Shown here in pieces: positions 34,965 to 45,942 of a stretch of DNA of 64,000 nucleotides (the first letter of the stretch is position 1; every line of letters begins with the position of its first letter). The stretch covers positions 2,542,001 to 2,606,000 of the forward strand of contig NZ_JAFICD010000001.1 of NCBI RefSeq assembly GCF_017833525.1, given 5' to 3'. The position numbers and the translations under genes were made by a program. The notes under the pieces are model-generated. The model had not been told where the DNA came from. It was given only the letters and a program-made list of their open reading frames with translations, and did not search any database. Origin of the DNA: Duganella sp. 1411 (GTDB lineage: Bacteria; Pseudomonadota; Gammaproteobacteria; Burkholderiales; Burkholderiaceae_D).

Positions 34965-37900
34965 TCAACGCTGATTCAGCAAGTCCTTCAACTTCTTACG
35001 CCGTCCCAAATAACCCGCGCCCACCAGGCCGGCCGCCAGTGCCAGCAGGGCCAGCGTACCCACCGTCTTCTGCGCCGGCGTCAGGTTGGACAGCGTCTGC
35101 ATTTCGAAGCCGCTTACCTTGGCGTCCGCCGGCTCGGTCTTCGCAAACGATGCCGGTGCCGGGTCGGCCGGCTTTGCCTTGGCGCGCGGCGCCGGCATCG
35201 GTTGCAGCTCCTGCGACTTCGCCTGCAACACCTGCAAATCCGCCAGTGCGGCCTGCATCGCGGCGTCGTTGGCCTGCTGCCCCGGCGGCGGCGCGACCGG
35301 CTGCGCCGACGGCGCCGATCCGCCGGCACGGCCGGCCGCCGCCGCGCCGCGCGCGATCGCCGGATTGGAGCCGACGTTGGGCACGAACTGTCCGGTGAAC
35401 TCCGGTGCGATCTTCAACGTCGCCTTGCTGCACGAGTCGGCGCTGCACGCGACGCCGGCTTCCCTGATCGCCCGCGCGTTCTGCTGCGCGAGCTTCTCTC
35501 GCACCTCGCCGCTCGGCTGCCAGTAGCCACGCTCGATGGCGCTCAGCATGCGGTCGGTCACGGCCTGCCAGGCGCGCAGGTTGCCGCTGGCCGCGAATCG
35601 CTCGCGCACCTTCAAGCCATGGCGGTCGGCCACGTAGGTGTCGTACATACGCTGCCACTTGCCGCTATCGACCACCTCCGGCACCGTCACCTGCCAGGCC
35701 CACAGATAATCGACCACGCGGTTGATGTAGCGCGCGCCGGAATAGCCTTCCTTCAGCATCGAATCGGCCCACTTGGGGTTCAGGTAGCGCGACTGCATTT
35801 CCTGGCCCATGTACTGCTCCAGCGTCTTGTGGCCCGGCTTGCGCGGGTTGGACAGATCGCTGACCACCACCTCCGGCGTCTTGCCGTCGACGCTGCGAAT
35901 CGCCATCGCGGTGCCGCCCAGATACTGGAAGAAGTCGTCGTTGTCCAGGGTCGCGAACAGATTGCTGGAGCGGCTGTGCAGGGCGATCTTGCTGCCGCTG
36001 ATGGCCTGCTTGAACAACTCGCGCCGCTGGACGGGATCGGCCTTGTCGTCGCCCCAGTATCCGGCGCCGAACGGGTGGCTCATGCGGTTGATGAACACGT
36101 CCGCCACTTCCTTTTCGTTCTTCCAGGCGTTCGTCAGCGGGATCAGCTTTTCGATCTGCGTGCCGTAGGCGCCGCTCGGCACGCCGAAAATGCGCACCGA
36201 CGCCATGCGCCACGCCTCGTCGGCGGAGATGCCGTTCGCCTGCATCACGGCGGCGGTCTTGCGGCTATGCTCCTGCATCACGTTGCCCGACGGTCCGGTG
36301 TCGGCGGCTGCGCCCAGGTCGTCCTGTTGCTGCGCCAGTTGCGCCGCCTTGTCCATCAGCGCCAGCAGATTGCCGAACAGGTCGCGGAACAGGCCCGAAG
36401 AAATCAAGGTGACATCGACCCGTGGGCGCCCCAGCTCCTTGCGGGTCAGCGCCTCGACGCCGGTCACGCGGCCACGTTCATCCCAGGTCGGGCGCACGCC
36501 CATCAGCGACATCGCCTGCGCCTCCATGATGCCTTCGTGGCGCGAGGTCTCCACGCCCCACAGGTTCATGCTCAACTTGTCCGGATAGACGCCGTGGCGC
36601 TTGCGGTAGTCGTCCACCAGCTGCCCCGCCAGTTTCGCGCCCGCCTCGTAGGTGGTCTTGCTCGGAATGCGCGACGGATCGAGGCCGAAGAAATTGCGGC
36701 CCGTTGGCAGCGCGTCCGGATTGCGCACCAGGTCCGCGCTGGCGCCGGTCGGGATGTAGCGCCCGGACAGCGCCTCCATCAGGCGGTCCAGCTCCAAGGC
36801 CGCGCTGCGCTCGATATCGTTTTCCAGTTGCGCGACGCGTTTGGTCTTCTGTTCGGCCGTGGCGCCGGTATCGAGGCTGACGACCGCGCGCGCGGTGGCG
36901 TTGCGCAGCTCCCTGGTGGGCGCCACGCCGAAGGTGTGCAGGCCGAACGGCGTCAGCTTGTTGCCGGTATCATCCAGATACTCTTCCAGCGCCTCCATGT
37001 CCGCTTCGGTTTTGAGGCCGGTCGTTTTCATGTCCTTCAACACGCCGCTCCTGGCCGCGATCCGGTTCAGCGCCACCAGGTGGCTGCGCGCCAGCAGCGG
37101 GCTCTTTTGCTCGGCCACGCGGTAGTCGTTCAGCAGCGCGCCTAGCTCGCGCAGGTCGGGATTGAGGCCGGCGATATCGAACGGCGGCGTCATATGGTCG
37201 ATGATCGTCGCCATGCCGCGGCGCTTGGCCTGGATGCCCTCGCCCACGTCGTCCATCACGTACGGGTAGATGTTCGGCATGGCGCCGATCAGCGCCTCGG
37301 TCGGATCATCCTCGGACAGGCCGGCCTCCTTCCCGGTCAGCCATTCCTGCGTGCCGTGGGTCCCGATGTGCATGACGGCGTTCGCCTGGAAGCTTTTTTG
37401 CAGCCACAGATAGAAGGCGATGTACTCGTGGCTCGGCGGCATGCTCACCTCGTTATGCAGCTTCTCCAGGTTCTGCTCCCACGCGCGGCCGGGCTGCGGC
37501 GCCATCAGCACGTTGCCGAAGCGGCGCGCCGGATAGACAAAGAATGGCTGGCCCTTGGCGTCGCGCCACAGCACCGGCGCGCTTTCCGGCTTGCCCCACG
37601 ACGCCAGGATCGAATCGCGCAGCGCTTGCGGCAGTTTCGCGAACCATGCCTGGTAGTCGGACAGCGGCACCAGCAGCGCCTGGCCGCTCTCGGCCAGATG
37701 CTTCAGGCCCGCCATGTAGTCGCCCTTGGACTTGCCCGGGTAATTGCCCCACTGCTGGATCTCGCCTTGCAGCTCGGCCTCGCCGGCCGGCAGCGCGTCG
37801 CCGGTCTGGTAGCCGTCGCGCTTGAGGCGCTGGACGATTTGCCACAGGCTCTCCGGCAGCACGTTCAGATACGCCGCGCCTATCGTCTCCGAGCCGTGCG

Positions 37901-39062
37901 GATAGTTAAAGTAGATCATGGCGATACGCTTGTCGCCATTGGCCTTCTGGCGCAAGGCCAGCCACGCGGCCACCCGCTCGTTGAGACGGTCGATGCGCTC
38001 GCCGATCGGCGTCTCCTCGACGTAGGCCAGGCCGGTTTGCGCGTCGCTGATGCGCTCACGGCTGGCGACAACGGTCGGCTGTATCAGTCCCGCCACCTCG
38101 GCGCCGGCCAGCTGCCAGGTGCGTTCGATGATATCGAGGCCGATCTTCGATTCGCGCCACTGCGCCGCCGTGTGCTGGCTCAGGGTGATGGCGTTGATCG
38201 CCGGGACGCCGATCTTGTCGAGCAGCGCGCCGGTGTTGGCGGTGCCGCCAACCTTCATGCCCAGCGCGACGATCAGGTCGACGCGGCTCTTGCCGTTTTC
38301 GTCGAGCAGGAAGCGCAGCGGCACGTCGTACGGATAGCCGAACACCGGCAGCACGTTGTAGCCACTGGCCTCGAGCCGCGCGACGATGGTCGCCAGCGGC
38401 AGGGTTTGTCCCGCCACCAGGCTGGCGCGGTAGAACGGCACGGCGATCCACGGCGCGCCGGTCTTGTAGTTGGCATAACCCTGCAAATAGTGCTCGTAAC
38501 TGCCGTAGGTGCGGTTGGCCGCGACATCGTACAGACCTACGTCCGGCATCGCGTGCACCGGCGCCACCGTCAAGGTCGCGCCAAACTGGTTGCGCAGGAT
38601 GTAACGCAGCAGGTTGCCCATGTTCTCGATGCCGCCCTCGCTGTGATACTGCTGGATGGCCTTGTCGTCCTGAACGCCCAACTCCCGCATGCTGTCGTCG
38701 ATGGCGCCGCCGACGGCGAACACCGGATGGCGCGCCTTGCGCAGCGCCCGCAGCTCGTCGGTCAATCCCGCCATCGCCAAGCGTCCCTTGGCGTTGACCA
38801 CCGCCACGTCGGCGCTGGCCAGCGCGTCGCGGTCGGCCGTCGTCATGCCGTTGGCGGGGATGATGCGGATGACGACATTCAGCTCCTTCAATTCCGCCTG
38901 CAAGCCGCGCACCGCCAGCACGGCGGGCCGCGATTCGACATCGCCCAGCATCAGCGCCAGGGTGCGCGGCGCCTGCGCCGAGTGCACGTAGCCGACGATG
39001 AAGAATGAGATCAGCAGCAGTAAAACGACTTCCAGTGTTCCAAAGCGCTTATTCGGGTACAT
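34965..39062 (-). CDS. cobN: Membrane-anchored CobN/HmuS-like chelatase
   Basis: 1365-residue protein homologous to the large subunit of aerobic cobaltochelatase, with long CobN-like blocks (for example MHIGTHGTQEWLTGKEAGLS and WGVETSRHEGIMEAQAMSLMGVRP). Unlike soluble CobN it has a membrane segment at residues 10-27, a Pro/Ala-rich linker near 1235-1325, and a second segment near 1335-1352 ending in a basic tail. This resembles HmuS-type chelatases. No cobS or cobT ATPase gene is nearby. The start overlaps the DUF2149 gene by 14 bp, and a cobalamin riboswitch leads the operon. Likely substrate is a corrinoid or other tetrapyrrole; direction (insertion or removal of metal) is unknown. Confidence 0.9.
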   Translation of the reverse strand: MYPNKRFGTLEVVLLLLISFFIVGYVHSAQAPRTLALMLGDVESRPAVLAVRGLQAELKELNVVIRIIPANGMTTADRDALASADVAVVNAKGRLAMAGLTDELRALRKARHPVFAVGGAIDDSMRELGVQDDKAIQQYHSEGGIENMGNLLRYILRNQFGATLTVAPVHAMPDVGLYDVAANRTYGSYEHYLQGYANYKTGAPWIAVPFYRASLVAGQTLPLATIVARLEASGYNVLPVFGYPYDVPLRFLLDENGKSRVDLIVALGMKVGGTANTGALLDKIGVPAINAITLSQHTAAQWRESKIGLDIIERTWQLAGAEVAGLIQPTVVASRERISDAQTGLAYVEETPIGERIDRLNERVAAWLALRQKANGDKRIAMIYFNYPHGSETIGAAYLNVLPESLWQIVQRLKRDGYQTGDALPAGEAELQGEIQQWGNYPGKSKGDYMAGLKHLAESGQALLVPLSDYQAWFAKLPQALRDSILASWGKPESAPVLWRDAKGQPFFVYPARRFGNVLMAPQPGRAWEQNLEKLHNEVSMPPSHEYIAFYLWLQKSFQANAVMHIGTHGTQEWLTGKEAGLSEDDPTEALIGAMPNIYPYVMDDVGEGIQAKRRGMATIIDHMTPPFDIAGLNPDLRELGALLNDYRVAEQKSPLLARSHLVALNRIAARSGVLKDMKTTGLKTEADMEALEEYLDDTGNKLTPFGLHTFGVAPTRELRNATARAVVSLDTGATAEQKTKRVAQLENDIERSAALELDRLMEALSGRYIPTGASADLVRNPDALPTGRNFFGLDPSRIPSKTTYEAGAKLAGQLVDDYRKRHGVYPDKLSMNLWGVETSRHEGIMEAQAMSLMGVRPTWDERGRVTGVEALTRKELGRPRVDVTLISSGLFRDLFGNLLALMDKAAQLAQQQDDLGAAADTGPSGNVMQEHSRKTAAVMQANGISADEAWRMASVRIFGVPSGAYGTQIEKLIPLTNAWKNEKEVADVFINRMSHPFGAGYWGDDKADPVQRRELFKQAISGSKIALHSRSSNLFATLDNDDFFQYLGGTAMAIRSVDGKTPEVVVSDLSNPRKPGHKTLEQYMGQEMQSRYLNPKWADSMLKEGYSGARYINRVVDYLWAWQVTVPEVVDSGKWQRMYDTYVADRHGLKVRERFAASGNLRAWQAVTDRMLSAIERGYWQPSGEVREKLAQQNARAIREAGVACSADSCSKATLKIAPEFTGQFVPNVGSNPAIARGAAAAGRAGGSAPSAQPVAPPPGQQANDAAMQAALADLQVLQAKSQELQPMPAPRAKAKPADPAPASFAKTEPADAKVSGFEMQTLSNLTPAQKTVGTLALLALAAGLVGAGYLGRRKKLKDLLNQR

Positions 39063-39384
39063 ACACGACCTTCCCGTCGGGCAGCTGGTAGGCGGTGCCC
39101 AGGCGTTTGCCGGCGCCGGACAGCGGCTTGTCGCTGACGCGGCTCACCGAAATCTCGGCGCCCTTCTTGGTCAGCACCTCGACGCGGCCGTCGGCGCTTT
39201 TCTTGGCGATCGTGACCTCCGAATTCGGGTCCAGCAGGTCCATCATGTTCCAGGCCGAGAACAGCGCGAGCATCATGGCGACGATGAAGACGATGCTGGC
39301 GTCGAACAGGTTGGCGACGCCGGCCAATGGGTCCTCGGTGTGCTCGCCGATGCGGCTGTAGCGGTGGCGGTTCATAAATCGCAT
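39049..39384 (-). CDS. DUF2149 protein with ExbD/TolR-like topology
   Basis: 111-residue inner-membrane protein: about 25 cytoplasmic residues, one membrane helix at 28-46 beginning with Asp28 (NLFDASIVFIV), then a periplasmic domain. The layout, including an acidic residue at the cytoplasmic end of the single helix, parallels ExbD, where that Asp is essential for proton flow. It lies between the ExbB-like gene (7-bp gap) and cobN (14-bp overlap). I infer it is the ExbD analogue of a proton channel serving the chelatase. DUF2149 itself has no established function that I know of. Confidence 0.8.
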   Translation of the reverse strand: MRFMNRHRYSRIGEHTEDPLAGVANLFDASIVFIVAMMLALFSAWNMMDLLDPNSEVTIAKKSADGRVEVLTKKGAEISVSRVSDKPLSGAGKRLGTAYQLPDGKVVYVPE

Positions 39385-39391
39385 GGTTGTC

Positions 39392-39988
39392 TCAGGCCTC
39401 CACGCGCATCAGGTGCGGCTTGTGTCCGTGCGTCGCCAGCATCGCCTCGGCGGCGTAGGCGATGTCGGTCAGGTCGCTGCGCAGCCAATGTTCGCGCACC
39501 AAGCTCAGGACATACGCGCATACGCTGCACGCCAGGCCGACCACGGTAGCGGTGAACGCGGTGGTCATCGATTCGGCCATCTTCGGCAGGTTGCCCTGCG
39601 CCAGGCCGGCCAGCGAAATACCCATCGGGATCAGGGTGCCCATCAGGCCGAGCGCCGGGCCGACCCGCACCACGAAGCGCACGCCGTCGAGCCGGCGCAC
39701 ACCGGCGGCATCGGCGCGCTGCACCACCCGCTCGAGGCGCGCATCGAGTCCGGGCTCGCCTTCCTGCGCGGTCAACACGGCCGCCATGTCATGCCGGGCG
39801 GTGGCCACCAGCATGCGGACCCCGCGCCGGCGCTCGATCCATTCGGCGCCGAAGGTGCCGAAGCACACCAGCATGTACAGAGTCAGCGCCGCTATCCCCA
39901 GCAGCACGGGCAGATACAGCACGTTGGAAATCGAATACAGCAGCGTCTCGATCGAGCGGATGGCCGCGTCGGCAGGTAAATTTGGCAT
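39392..39988 (-). CDS. MotA/TolQ/ExbB-like proton-channel protein
   Basis: 198-residue inner-membrane protein with three predicted helices (about 24-43, 107-130, 141-163). The family block VGPALGLMGTLIPMG and the following AESMTTAFTATVVGLA are present, with Glu139 where ExbB has its conserved acidic residue and threonines lining the third helix. It is the first gene after the cobalamin riboswitch. The ATG at 39988 has GGA at 6-nt spacing; a longer frame to 40123 runs back into the riboswitch and is rejected. Confidence 0.88.
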   Translation of the reverse strand: MPNLPADAAIRSIETLLYSISNVLYLPVLLGIAALTLYMLVCFGTFGAEWIERRRGVRMLVATARHDMAAVLTAQEGEPGLDARLERVVQRADAAGVRRLDGVRFVVRVGPALGLMGTLIPMGISLAGLAQGNLPKMAESMTTAFTATVVGLACSVCAYVLSLVREHWLRSDLTDIAYAAEAMLATHGHKPHLMRVEA

Positions 39989-40009
39989 GAATGATCCAGC
40001 GACAGAAGC

Positions 40010-40037
40010 AATCCGCTCACCTCCCCGTGAGCGGATT
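40010..40037 (-). promoter_or_regulatory. Perfect 11-bp hairpin between riboswitch and exbB-like gene
   Basis: AATCCGCTCAC and its exact complement flank a 6-nt loop that reads GGGGAG in the RNA, 22 nt before the start codon. Just upstream, AGGCGCC/GGCGCCT followed by TTCTTTC looks like a competing weak terminator. Together they are a plausible expression platform. Confidence 0.5.
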
Positions 40038-40064
40038 GAAAGAAGGCGCCTGGGCGCCTCCACC

Positions 40065-40256
40065 TCTTTGGCCGGTATCCGGGCTCGCAAGCAAATCCGC
40101 CCGACCTTCCCATGCGAACGCACAGTGGTATAGCGAGGCGGATCGTCGTCGGCGACGACGCTTGTTTACCGTTGCGGGGGCAGCACATGTTGGCTGGCGT
40201 GGGCCGGCTCCATGTTTCCCGTTTAACCGCGGTCCGGACGGACGCGCGAGCACCAA
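40065..40256 (-). promoter_or_regulatory. Cobalamin riboswitch
   Basis: Read on the minus strand, the conserved elements appear in order: GGTGC (40254-40250), GGTTAAACGGGAAAC (40228-40214), the core GCTGCCCCCGCAAC (40184-40171), ACCACTGTG (about 40129-40121), GGGAAGGTCGGGCGG (about 40111-40097) and the B12 box AGCCCGGATACCGGCC (40085-40070). A variable GC hairpin lies at 40160-40144. It is about 80 nt upstream of the exbB-like/DUF2149/cobN operon, which should be repressed when adenosylcobalamin is plentiful. Confidence 0.93.
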
Positions 40257-40314
40257 AACCTGGCGATTATACGTGGTTCCGACGCGGCCGGACAGATCGG
40301 CGTGGGCCTGAGGC

Positions 40315-40707
40315 CTACTTGGGATCGGCGAGGCTTTGCAGTATCGGACAATCGGGCCGGTCGTTGCCTTTGCAGCAGCGCGCCAGCGTTTGCAGCGTGT
40401 CGCGCATTTCGGTCAGCTCGGCGATGCGCTGGTTGAGTTCCTCGACGTGGCCGAGCGCGATGCGTTTCACGTCGGCGCTGGCGCGCTCCTTGTTCTGCCA
40501 CAGCGACAGCAGCTCGCGGATCTGGTCCAGCGAGAAGCCCAGCGTGCGCGCGCGCTTGACGAAGCGCAGCGCATGCAGGTCGTTCTCGCTGTAGATACGG
40601 TAACCCGAGTCGCTGCGCCGGCCCGGCGGGATTAGCGCGATGCTCTCGTAGTAGCGGATCATCTTGGCCGAAACGCCCGAGGCGCTGGCCGCTTGTCCGA
40701 TGTTCAT
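40315..40707 (-). CDS. cueR: Cu(I)-responsive MerR-family regulator CueR
   Basis: 130-residue MerR-type activator. The N-terminal winged helix contains AKMIRYYESIALI, followed by a long dimerisation helix. The C-terminal metal loop CCKGNDRPDCPI provides the two cysteines that bind Cu(I) in CueR. It lies 4 bp downstream of copA on the same strand, so the regulator is co-transcribed with its target. It should activate the copA promoter from the dyad at 42980-43000. Confidence 0.94.
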   Translation of the reverse strand: MNIGQAASASGVSAKMIRYYESIALIPPGRRSDSGYRIYSENDLHALRFVKRARTLGFSLDQIRELLSLWQNKERASADVKRIALGHVEELNQRIAELTEMRDTLQTLARCCKGNDRPDCPILQSLADPK

Positions 40708-40711
40708 GGCG

Positions 40712-42949
40712 TCACTCCTTGACGATGGCTTGGACCGGCGGCTTCCAGCGGCGCAGCAGCAGCGCGTTGCTGATCACGCTGACGGAGCTGAGCGCCATCG
40801 CTGCGCCGGCGACCATGGGATTGAGCAGGCCGAAGGCGGCAAGCGGAATGCCGACCAGGTTATAAATGAAAGCCCAGAACAGATTCTGGCGGATTTTGCT
40901 GTAGCTGCGGCGCGAGATCGAGATCGCGGCGGCCACCAGCGCCGGGTCGCCGCGCATCAGCGTAATGCCCGCCGCGTGCATGGCAACGTCGGTGCCACTG
41001 GACATGGCGATGCCGACATCGGCGGCGGCCAGCGCCGGCGCGTCGTTGATGCCGTCGCCCACCATGGCGATGCACTTGTCCTTGTGCTTCATGGCGCCGA
41101 TGGCGGCGGCTTTATCGGCCGGCAGCATGTTGGCGACCACACGCCCGATGCCGAGCGTGGCGCCGACATGATCGGCGCTGCCCTGGTTGTCGCCGGTGAG
41201 CAGCACGGTATCGATCCGCAGCGCGTGCAGCGCTTCGATCGCGGCGCGGGCCTGCGACTTGACGCGGTCGCCGAAGGCCAGCAGGCCAAGCAGGCGCGCG
41301 CGCCCCGATGGCGGCGCGTCCGCGGCGGCCAGCCAGGAGACGGTCAGGCCTTGCCGTTCCAGTTCGTCGGCGCGCGCGGCCAGTGCCGTCAGCACGACGC
41401 CCTGCTCTTCCATCAAACGCGTGCTGCCGAGGATCAGCCGCATGCCGTCGACCGTCGCCGCGACCCCGCGTCCGGGCAACGCGGTGATGTCGGAGGAGAC
41501 CGGCGCGCCGGCCGCCTCCCCGGCGGCTTGTCGCACCGCGTAGGCCAGCGCATGCTCGCTGCCCCGCTGCACGGCGGCCGCCAGCTGCAGCAGGCGCGCC
41601 CTGTCGATGGCGCCGGGCGCCGGTTCGCAGGCGGCCAGCGACGGCTTGCCCTCCGTGAGCGTGCCGGTTTTGTCGAAGGCCACCGTGGTGATGCGATGCG
41701 CCAGTTCCAGCGCCTCCGCATCCTTGATCAGGATGCCGTAACGCGCGGCCACGCCGGTGCCGGCCATGATGGCGGCGGGCGTCGCCAAACCAAGCGCGCA
41801 CGGACACGCGATCACCAGCACCGCCACCGCGTTGATGATGGCGCGCTCGCCGTCGCCGGTCGCCAGCCACCAGCCGGCCAGCGTCAGCAGGGCCAGCGCC
41901 AGCACCACCGGCACGAACACCGCGCTGACGCGGTCCACCAGATGCTGCACCGGCGCCTTGGCCGCCTGCGCGTCCTCCACCAGGCGGATGATGCGCGCCA
42001 GCGTACTCTCGGCGCCGACCGCCGTCACGCGCACCAGCAGCATACCTTCGCCGTTGATGGCACCACCGGCCACGCGGTCGCCGGCATGGCGCGCCACCGG
42101 CAGGCTCTCGCCGGTGATCAGGGCCTCGTCGACATGGCTGGCGCCTTCGAGCACCACGCCATCGACGGCAATGCGCTCGCCCGGCCGCACCACCACCGTC
42201 TCGCCGGCGAGCACCTGCGCGATCGGTACCTCGACATCGCGATCGCCGCGTCGCACGCGCGCCGATTCCGGCCGCAGCACCTGCAGCGCGCGGATCGCGG
42301 ACGTGGTCTGCCGCTTGGCGCGCGCCTCCAGCCATTTACCCAGCAACACCAACGTGATGACGACGGCGGAGGCCTCGAAATACAGGTGCGGCGTGGCCGA
42401 GGTGGCGGTCAGCAGCTGGTAGATGCTCAACCCGTAGGCGGCGCTGGTGCCCAGCGCCACCAGCAAATCCATATTGCCGCTGCGGGCGCGCGCGGCCAGC
42501 CAGCCGGCCCGGTAGAAACGCGCGCCGAGCCAGAACTGCACCGGCGTCGCCAGCAAAAATTGAACGCGGCCGTCCAGCATCCAGTGGACGCCGGCCACTT
42601 CGAGCAGCATCGGCAGGATCAGCGGCAGCGACAGCAGCGCCGCCAGCAGCACCGCGCGGCCGCCGGTGCCGGGTGGCGTCACCGGCGGCGCGGCCGGGGC
42701 GAACGGCGCCGGCGCCGGGCTGGCCTGGTAGCCGGCCTTGTCGACCGCCCGTTGCAGCAGCGCGAAGTCGAGCGGACGCGCCGATTCGACGCGCGCCATC
42801 TCGGTCGCCAGGTTGACGCTGACCTGCTCGACGCCCTCCACGGCGCCAAGCACGCGCTCGACCCGTCCGACGCAGGACGCGCAGCTCATGCCTTCGATCT
42901 TGATCGATTGCGAGACTAGTTTTTCAGGGGTTGCACTCATCATGGTCAT
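40712..42949 (-). CDS. copA: Cu(I)-exporting P-type ATPase
   Basis: 745-residue P1B ATPase. An N-terminal HMA domain has MSCASC at residues 21-26. Eight membrane segments follow, with the ion-site motif [10 protein letters not shown]. The phosphorylation motif DKTGTLTEG and hinge [11 protein letters not shown] are intact. It pumps Cu(I) from the cytoplasm to the periplasm. Only one HMA domain is present. The start may be any of the closely spaced ATGs at 42949-42940. It is followed after 4 bp by cueR. Confidence 0.96.
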   Translation of the reverse strand: MTMMSATPEKLVSQSIKIEGMSCASCVGRVERVLGAVEGVEQVSVNLATEMARVESARPLDFALLQRAVDKAGYQASPAPAPFAPAAPPVTPPGTGGRAVLLAALLSLPLILPMLLEVAGVHWMLDGRVQFLLATPVQFWLGARFYRAGWLAARARSGNMDLLVALGTSAAYGLSIYQLLTATSATPHLYFEASAVVITLVLLGKWLEARAKRQTTSAIRALQVLRPESARVRRGDRDVEVPIAQVLAGETVVVRPGERIAVDGVVLEGASHVDEALITGESLPVARHAGDRVAGGAINGEGMLLVRVTAVGAESTLARIIRLVEDAQAAKAPVQHLVDRVSAVFVPVVLALALLTLAGWWLATGDGERAIINAVAVLVIACPCALGLATPAAIMAGTGVAARYGILIKDAEALELAHRITTVAFDKTGTLTEGKPSLAACEPAPGAIDRARLLQLAAAVQRGSEHALAYAVRQAAGEAAGAPVSSDITALPGRGVAATVDGMRLILGSTRLMEEQGVVLTALAARADELERQGLTVSWLAAADAPPSGRARLLGLLAFGDRVKSQARAAIEALHALRIDTVLLTGDNQGSADHVGATLGIGRVVANMLPADKAAAIGAMKHKDKCIAMVGDGINDAPALAAADVGIAMSSGTDVAMHAAGITLMRGDPALVAAAISISRRSYSKIRQNLFWAFIYNLVGIPLAAFGLLNPMVAGAAMALSSVSVISNALLLRRWKPPVQAIVKE

Positions 42950-42979
42950 TCATATGGCAGGTTATTAACGCCAGCTTCA

Positions 42980-43000
42980 AGTATCCCACGATTGGAAGGT
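42980..43000 (-). promoter_or_regulatory. Candidate CueR operator upstream of copA
   Basis: On the minus strand TTGACC (-35) runs into ACCTTCC-N7-GGATACT, an imperfect MerR-type dyad like the CueR site of E. coli copA. The expected -10 at 19-bp spacing is poor, so the assignment is tentative. Confidence 0.55.
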
Positions 43001-43092
43001 CAAGCGTTTTTTTGCGCGCGCGTTGGCGCCCGCACGGAAACCGCCGGGATCGCAGCTACAATTGGCAAAACAACAGGACACGAAAGGTCGAT

Positions 43093-44411
43093 GTGGCGCT
43101 GGGCGGAATGTTAAAACGCGATCTGCTGTGGCTATGGACGGCCATCGCCGCCATGGTGGTGGTGCTGGTCTGGCTGCTGCTGCAACTGGGCCGCCAGGGC
43201 GCCGATTGGCAGGTCTCGACGGCCCGTGCGCGCGCCGCCGTGCTGTGCCAGATCATGCGCGCCGGCGGTGAGCGCATCGACATCGGTGCCGGCGGCGGCG
43301 ATGCGACGGCGCGCGCCGTCGTCGATATGGCCCTGCGCGAGGACGCCGGCGTCGAGGGCGGCCTGTGGGACCGTGATCGCGGAGTGTTCGCCTACGCCTT
43401 CCCGACCTACGACGGCAGCGGCGTCAAGACCGACGCGCCGGCGGCCGAGCTGCCACGGCTGGCGGCGTTGTCGGAGCAGGCGCTGGCCGCCGGCGCCCCG
43501 GTCGGCGAGGTGCGGCCGGGATTGCGCGAGGCGGTCGTCTATAGCGCCTGTCCGGTAACCGCCAACGTGGCCGGTTGGACCTTGACCCGGGTGGCGACCA
43601 TCGCCGACAGCGCGCTCAAACATCTGATCCTGGCCCTCGGTTTGCTGCTCGGTTCATTGGTGCTGGCCGGCGCCGGCTTCGCCCTGCTGCTGACGCGCTG
43701 GGGGCGCGAGGCGCAACGCCTGTCGGCGCTGCTGGTGGCCAGCGAACGCATGGCCGCGCTGGGCGGGCTGGCGGCCGGCCTGGCGCACGAGATCCGCAAC
43801 CCGCTCGGCACCATCCGCATGAAGGTGGACAACGCGCTGGCGGCGCCGCCGGAGCGGCGCCAGGCGCGCACCGAGGCGGCGCTGCACACCACGCTGCTGC
43901 AGGTGCGGCGGCTCGAAACGCTGGTATCGAGCCTGCTCGCGCTGACCCGCTCCTTCCATCCGCAACGCGCGCCGGTGGCGCTTGCGGACTGGCTTGCGCA
44001 GCGCGTGCGCGAGCACGCCGAGGCGGCCGCCGATCTCGGTGTGGAGTTAAAACTCGATCTTCAACCGGGTCTGGAGGACGCATCGCGCGACAAGGCGTTG
44101 TTCGATCCGGCGCAAATGGAGCGCGTGATCGACAATCTGGTGTTGAACGCGCTGGCCCACACCCCCGCCGGCGGCCATGTCGAAGTGGGCGCGGCGCGCG
44201 ACGCCGCGTTGCTGCGTCTTTGGGTGGCCGACGACGGCAGCGGCGTGCCGCCGGCATTGCGGGCAACGTTATTCGATCCGCTGGTGACCGGCCGTGCGGG
44301 CGGCACCGGACTGGGATTGGCCGTGGTACGCGAGGTGGTCCAGGCCCACGGCGGCCGCGTGGCGCTGGCCGCGCAACCGGGCACCGGCACCCGCATAGAA
44401 CTGGAGCTGCC

Positions 44412-44421
<10 letters not shown>
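43093..44421 (+). CDS. NtrB-like sensor histidine kinase
   Basis: About 442-residue inner-membrane kinase with membrane segments near residues 14-34 and 180-205 enclosing a periplasmic sensor of about 145 residues. His232 lies in LAHEIRNPLGTI, the NtrB/AtoS-type dimerisation motif; ATPase boxes include VIDNLVLNALAHTPAGG and GGTGLGLAVV. The GTG at 43093 has AAAGG at good spacing; ATG at 43108 is the alternative. The 3' end overlaps the regulator gene. It is divergent from copA (144-bp gap). The stimulus is unknown. Confidence 0.87.
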
Positions 44422-45779
<1,358 letters not shown>

Positions 45780-45797
45780 CCGTGTGCACCGCGCGGC

Positions 45798-45832
45798 GGA
45801 CAGCTGTCCGTTCCATTGACACCGGGGTGTCA
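45798..45832 (+). promoter_or_regulatory. Two palindromic upstream activator sites
   Basis: GGACAGCTGTCC (45798-45809) is a perfect 12-bp palindrome. TGACACC-GG-GGTGTCA (45817-45832) is a perfect 7-bp-arm dyad. Their centres are 21 bp apart, two helical turns, and lie about 60-80 bp before the sigma-54 promoter. They are likely enhancer sites for the adjacent NtrC-family regulator. Confidence 0.6.
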
Positions 45833-45883
45833 CAGACTCGGACACCCGGGCTGGCGCAGCGCCATAAATGGCCGTTTCAGGCA

Positions 45884-45899
45884 TGGCACGCTATCTGCA
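45884..45899 (+). promoter_or_regulatory. Sigma-54 promoter of proline-rich/arsB operon
   Basis: TGGCACG-N4-CTGCA matches the -24/-12 consensus with correct spacing and only the common T-to-C change before TGC. Transcription would begin about 30 nt before the first start codon. Confidence 0.8.
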
Positions 45900-45942
45900 T
45901 AGTCATGGGTACCACCCCTCGACATCACACAAGGAGATAGTC

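Noticed and set aside
35202-39008. Two long plus-strand frames opposite the CobN-like gene
   Set aside because: Antisense shadows: Arg/His/Gln-rich translation with no motifs, while the minus strand shows continuous chelatase homology.
39989-40123. N-terminal extension of the ExbB-like protein
   Set aside because: The extension would be translated from the riboswitch aptamer itself and is Arg-rich without similarity; the ATG at 39988 has its own GGA.
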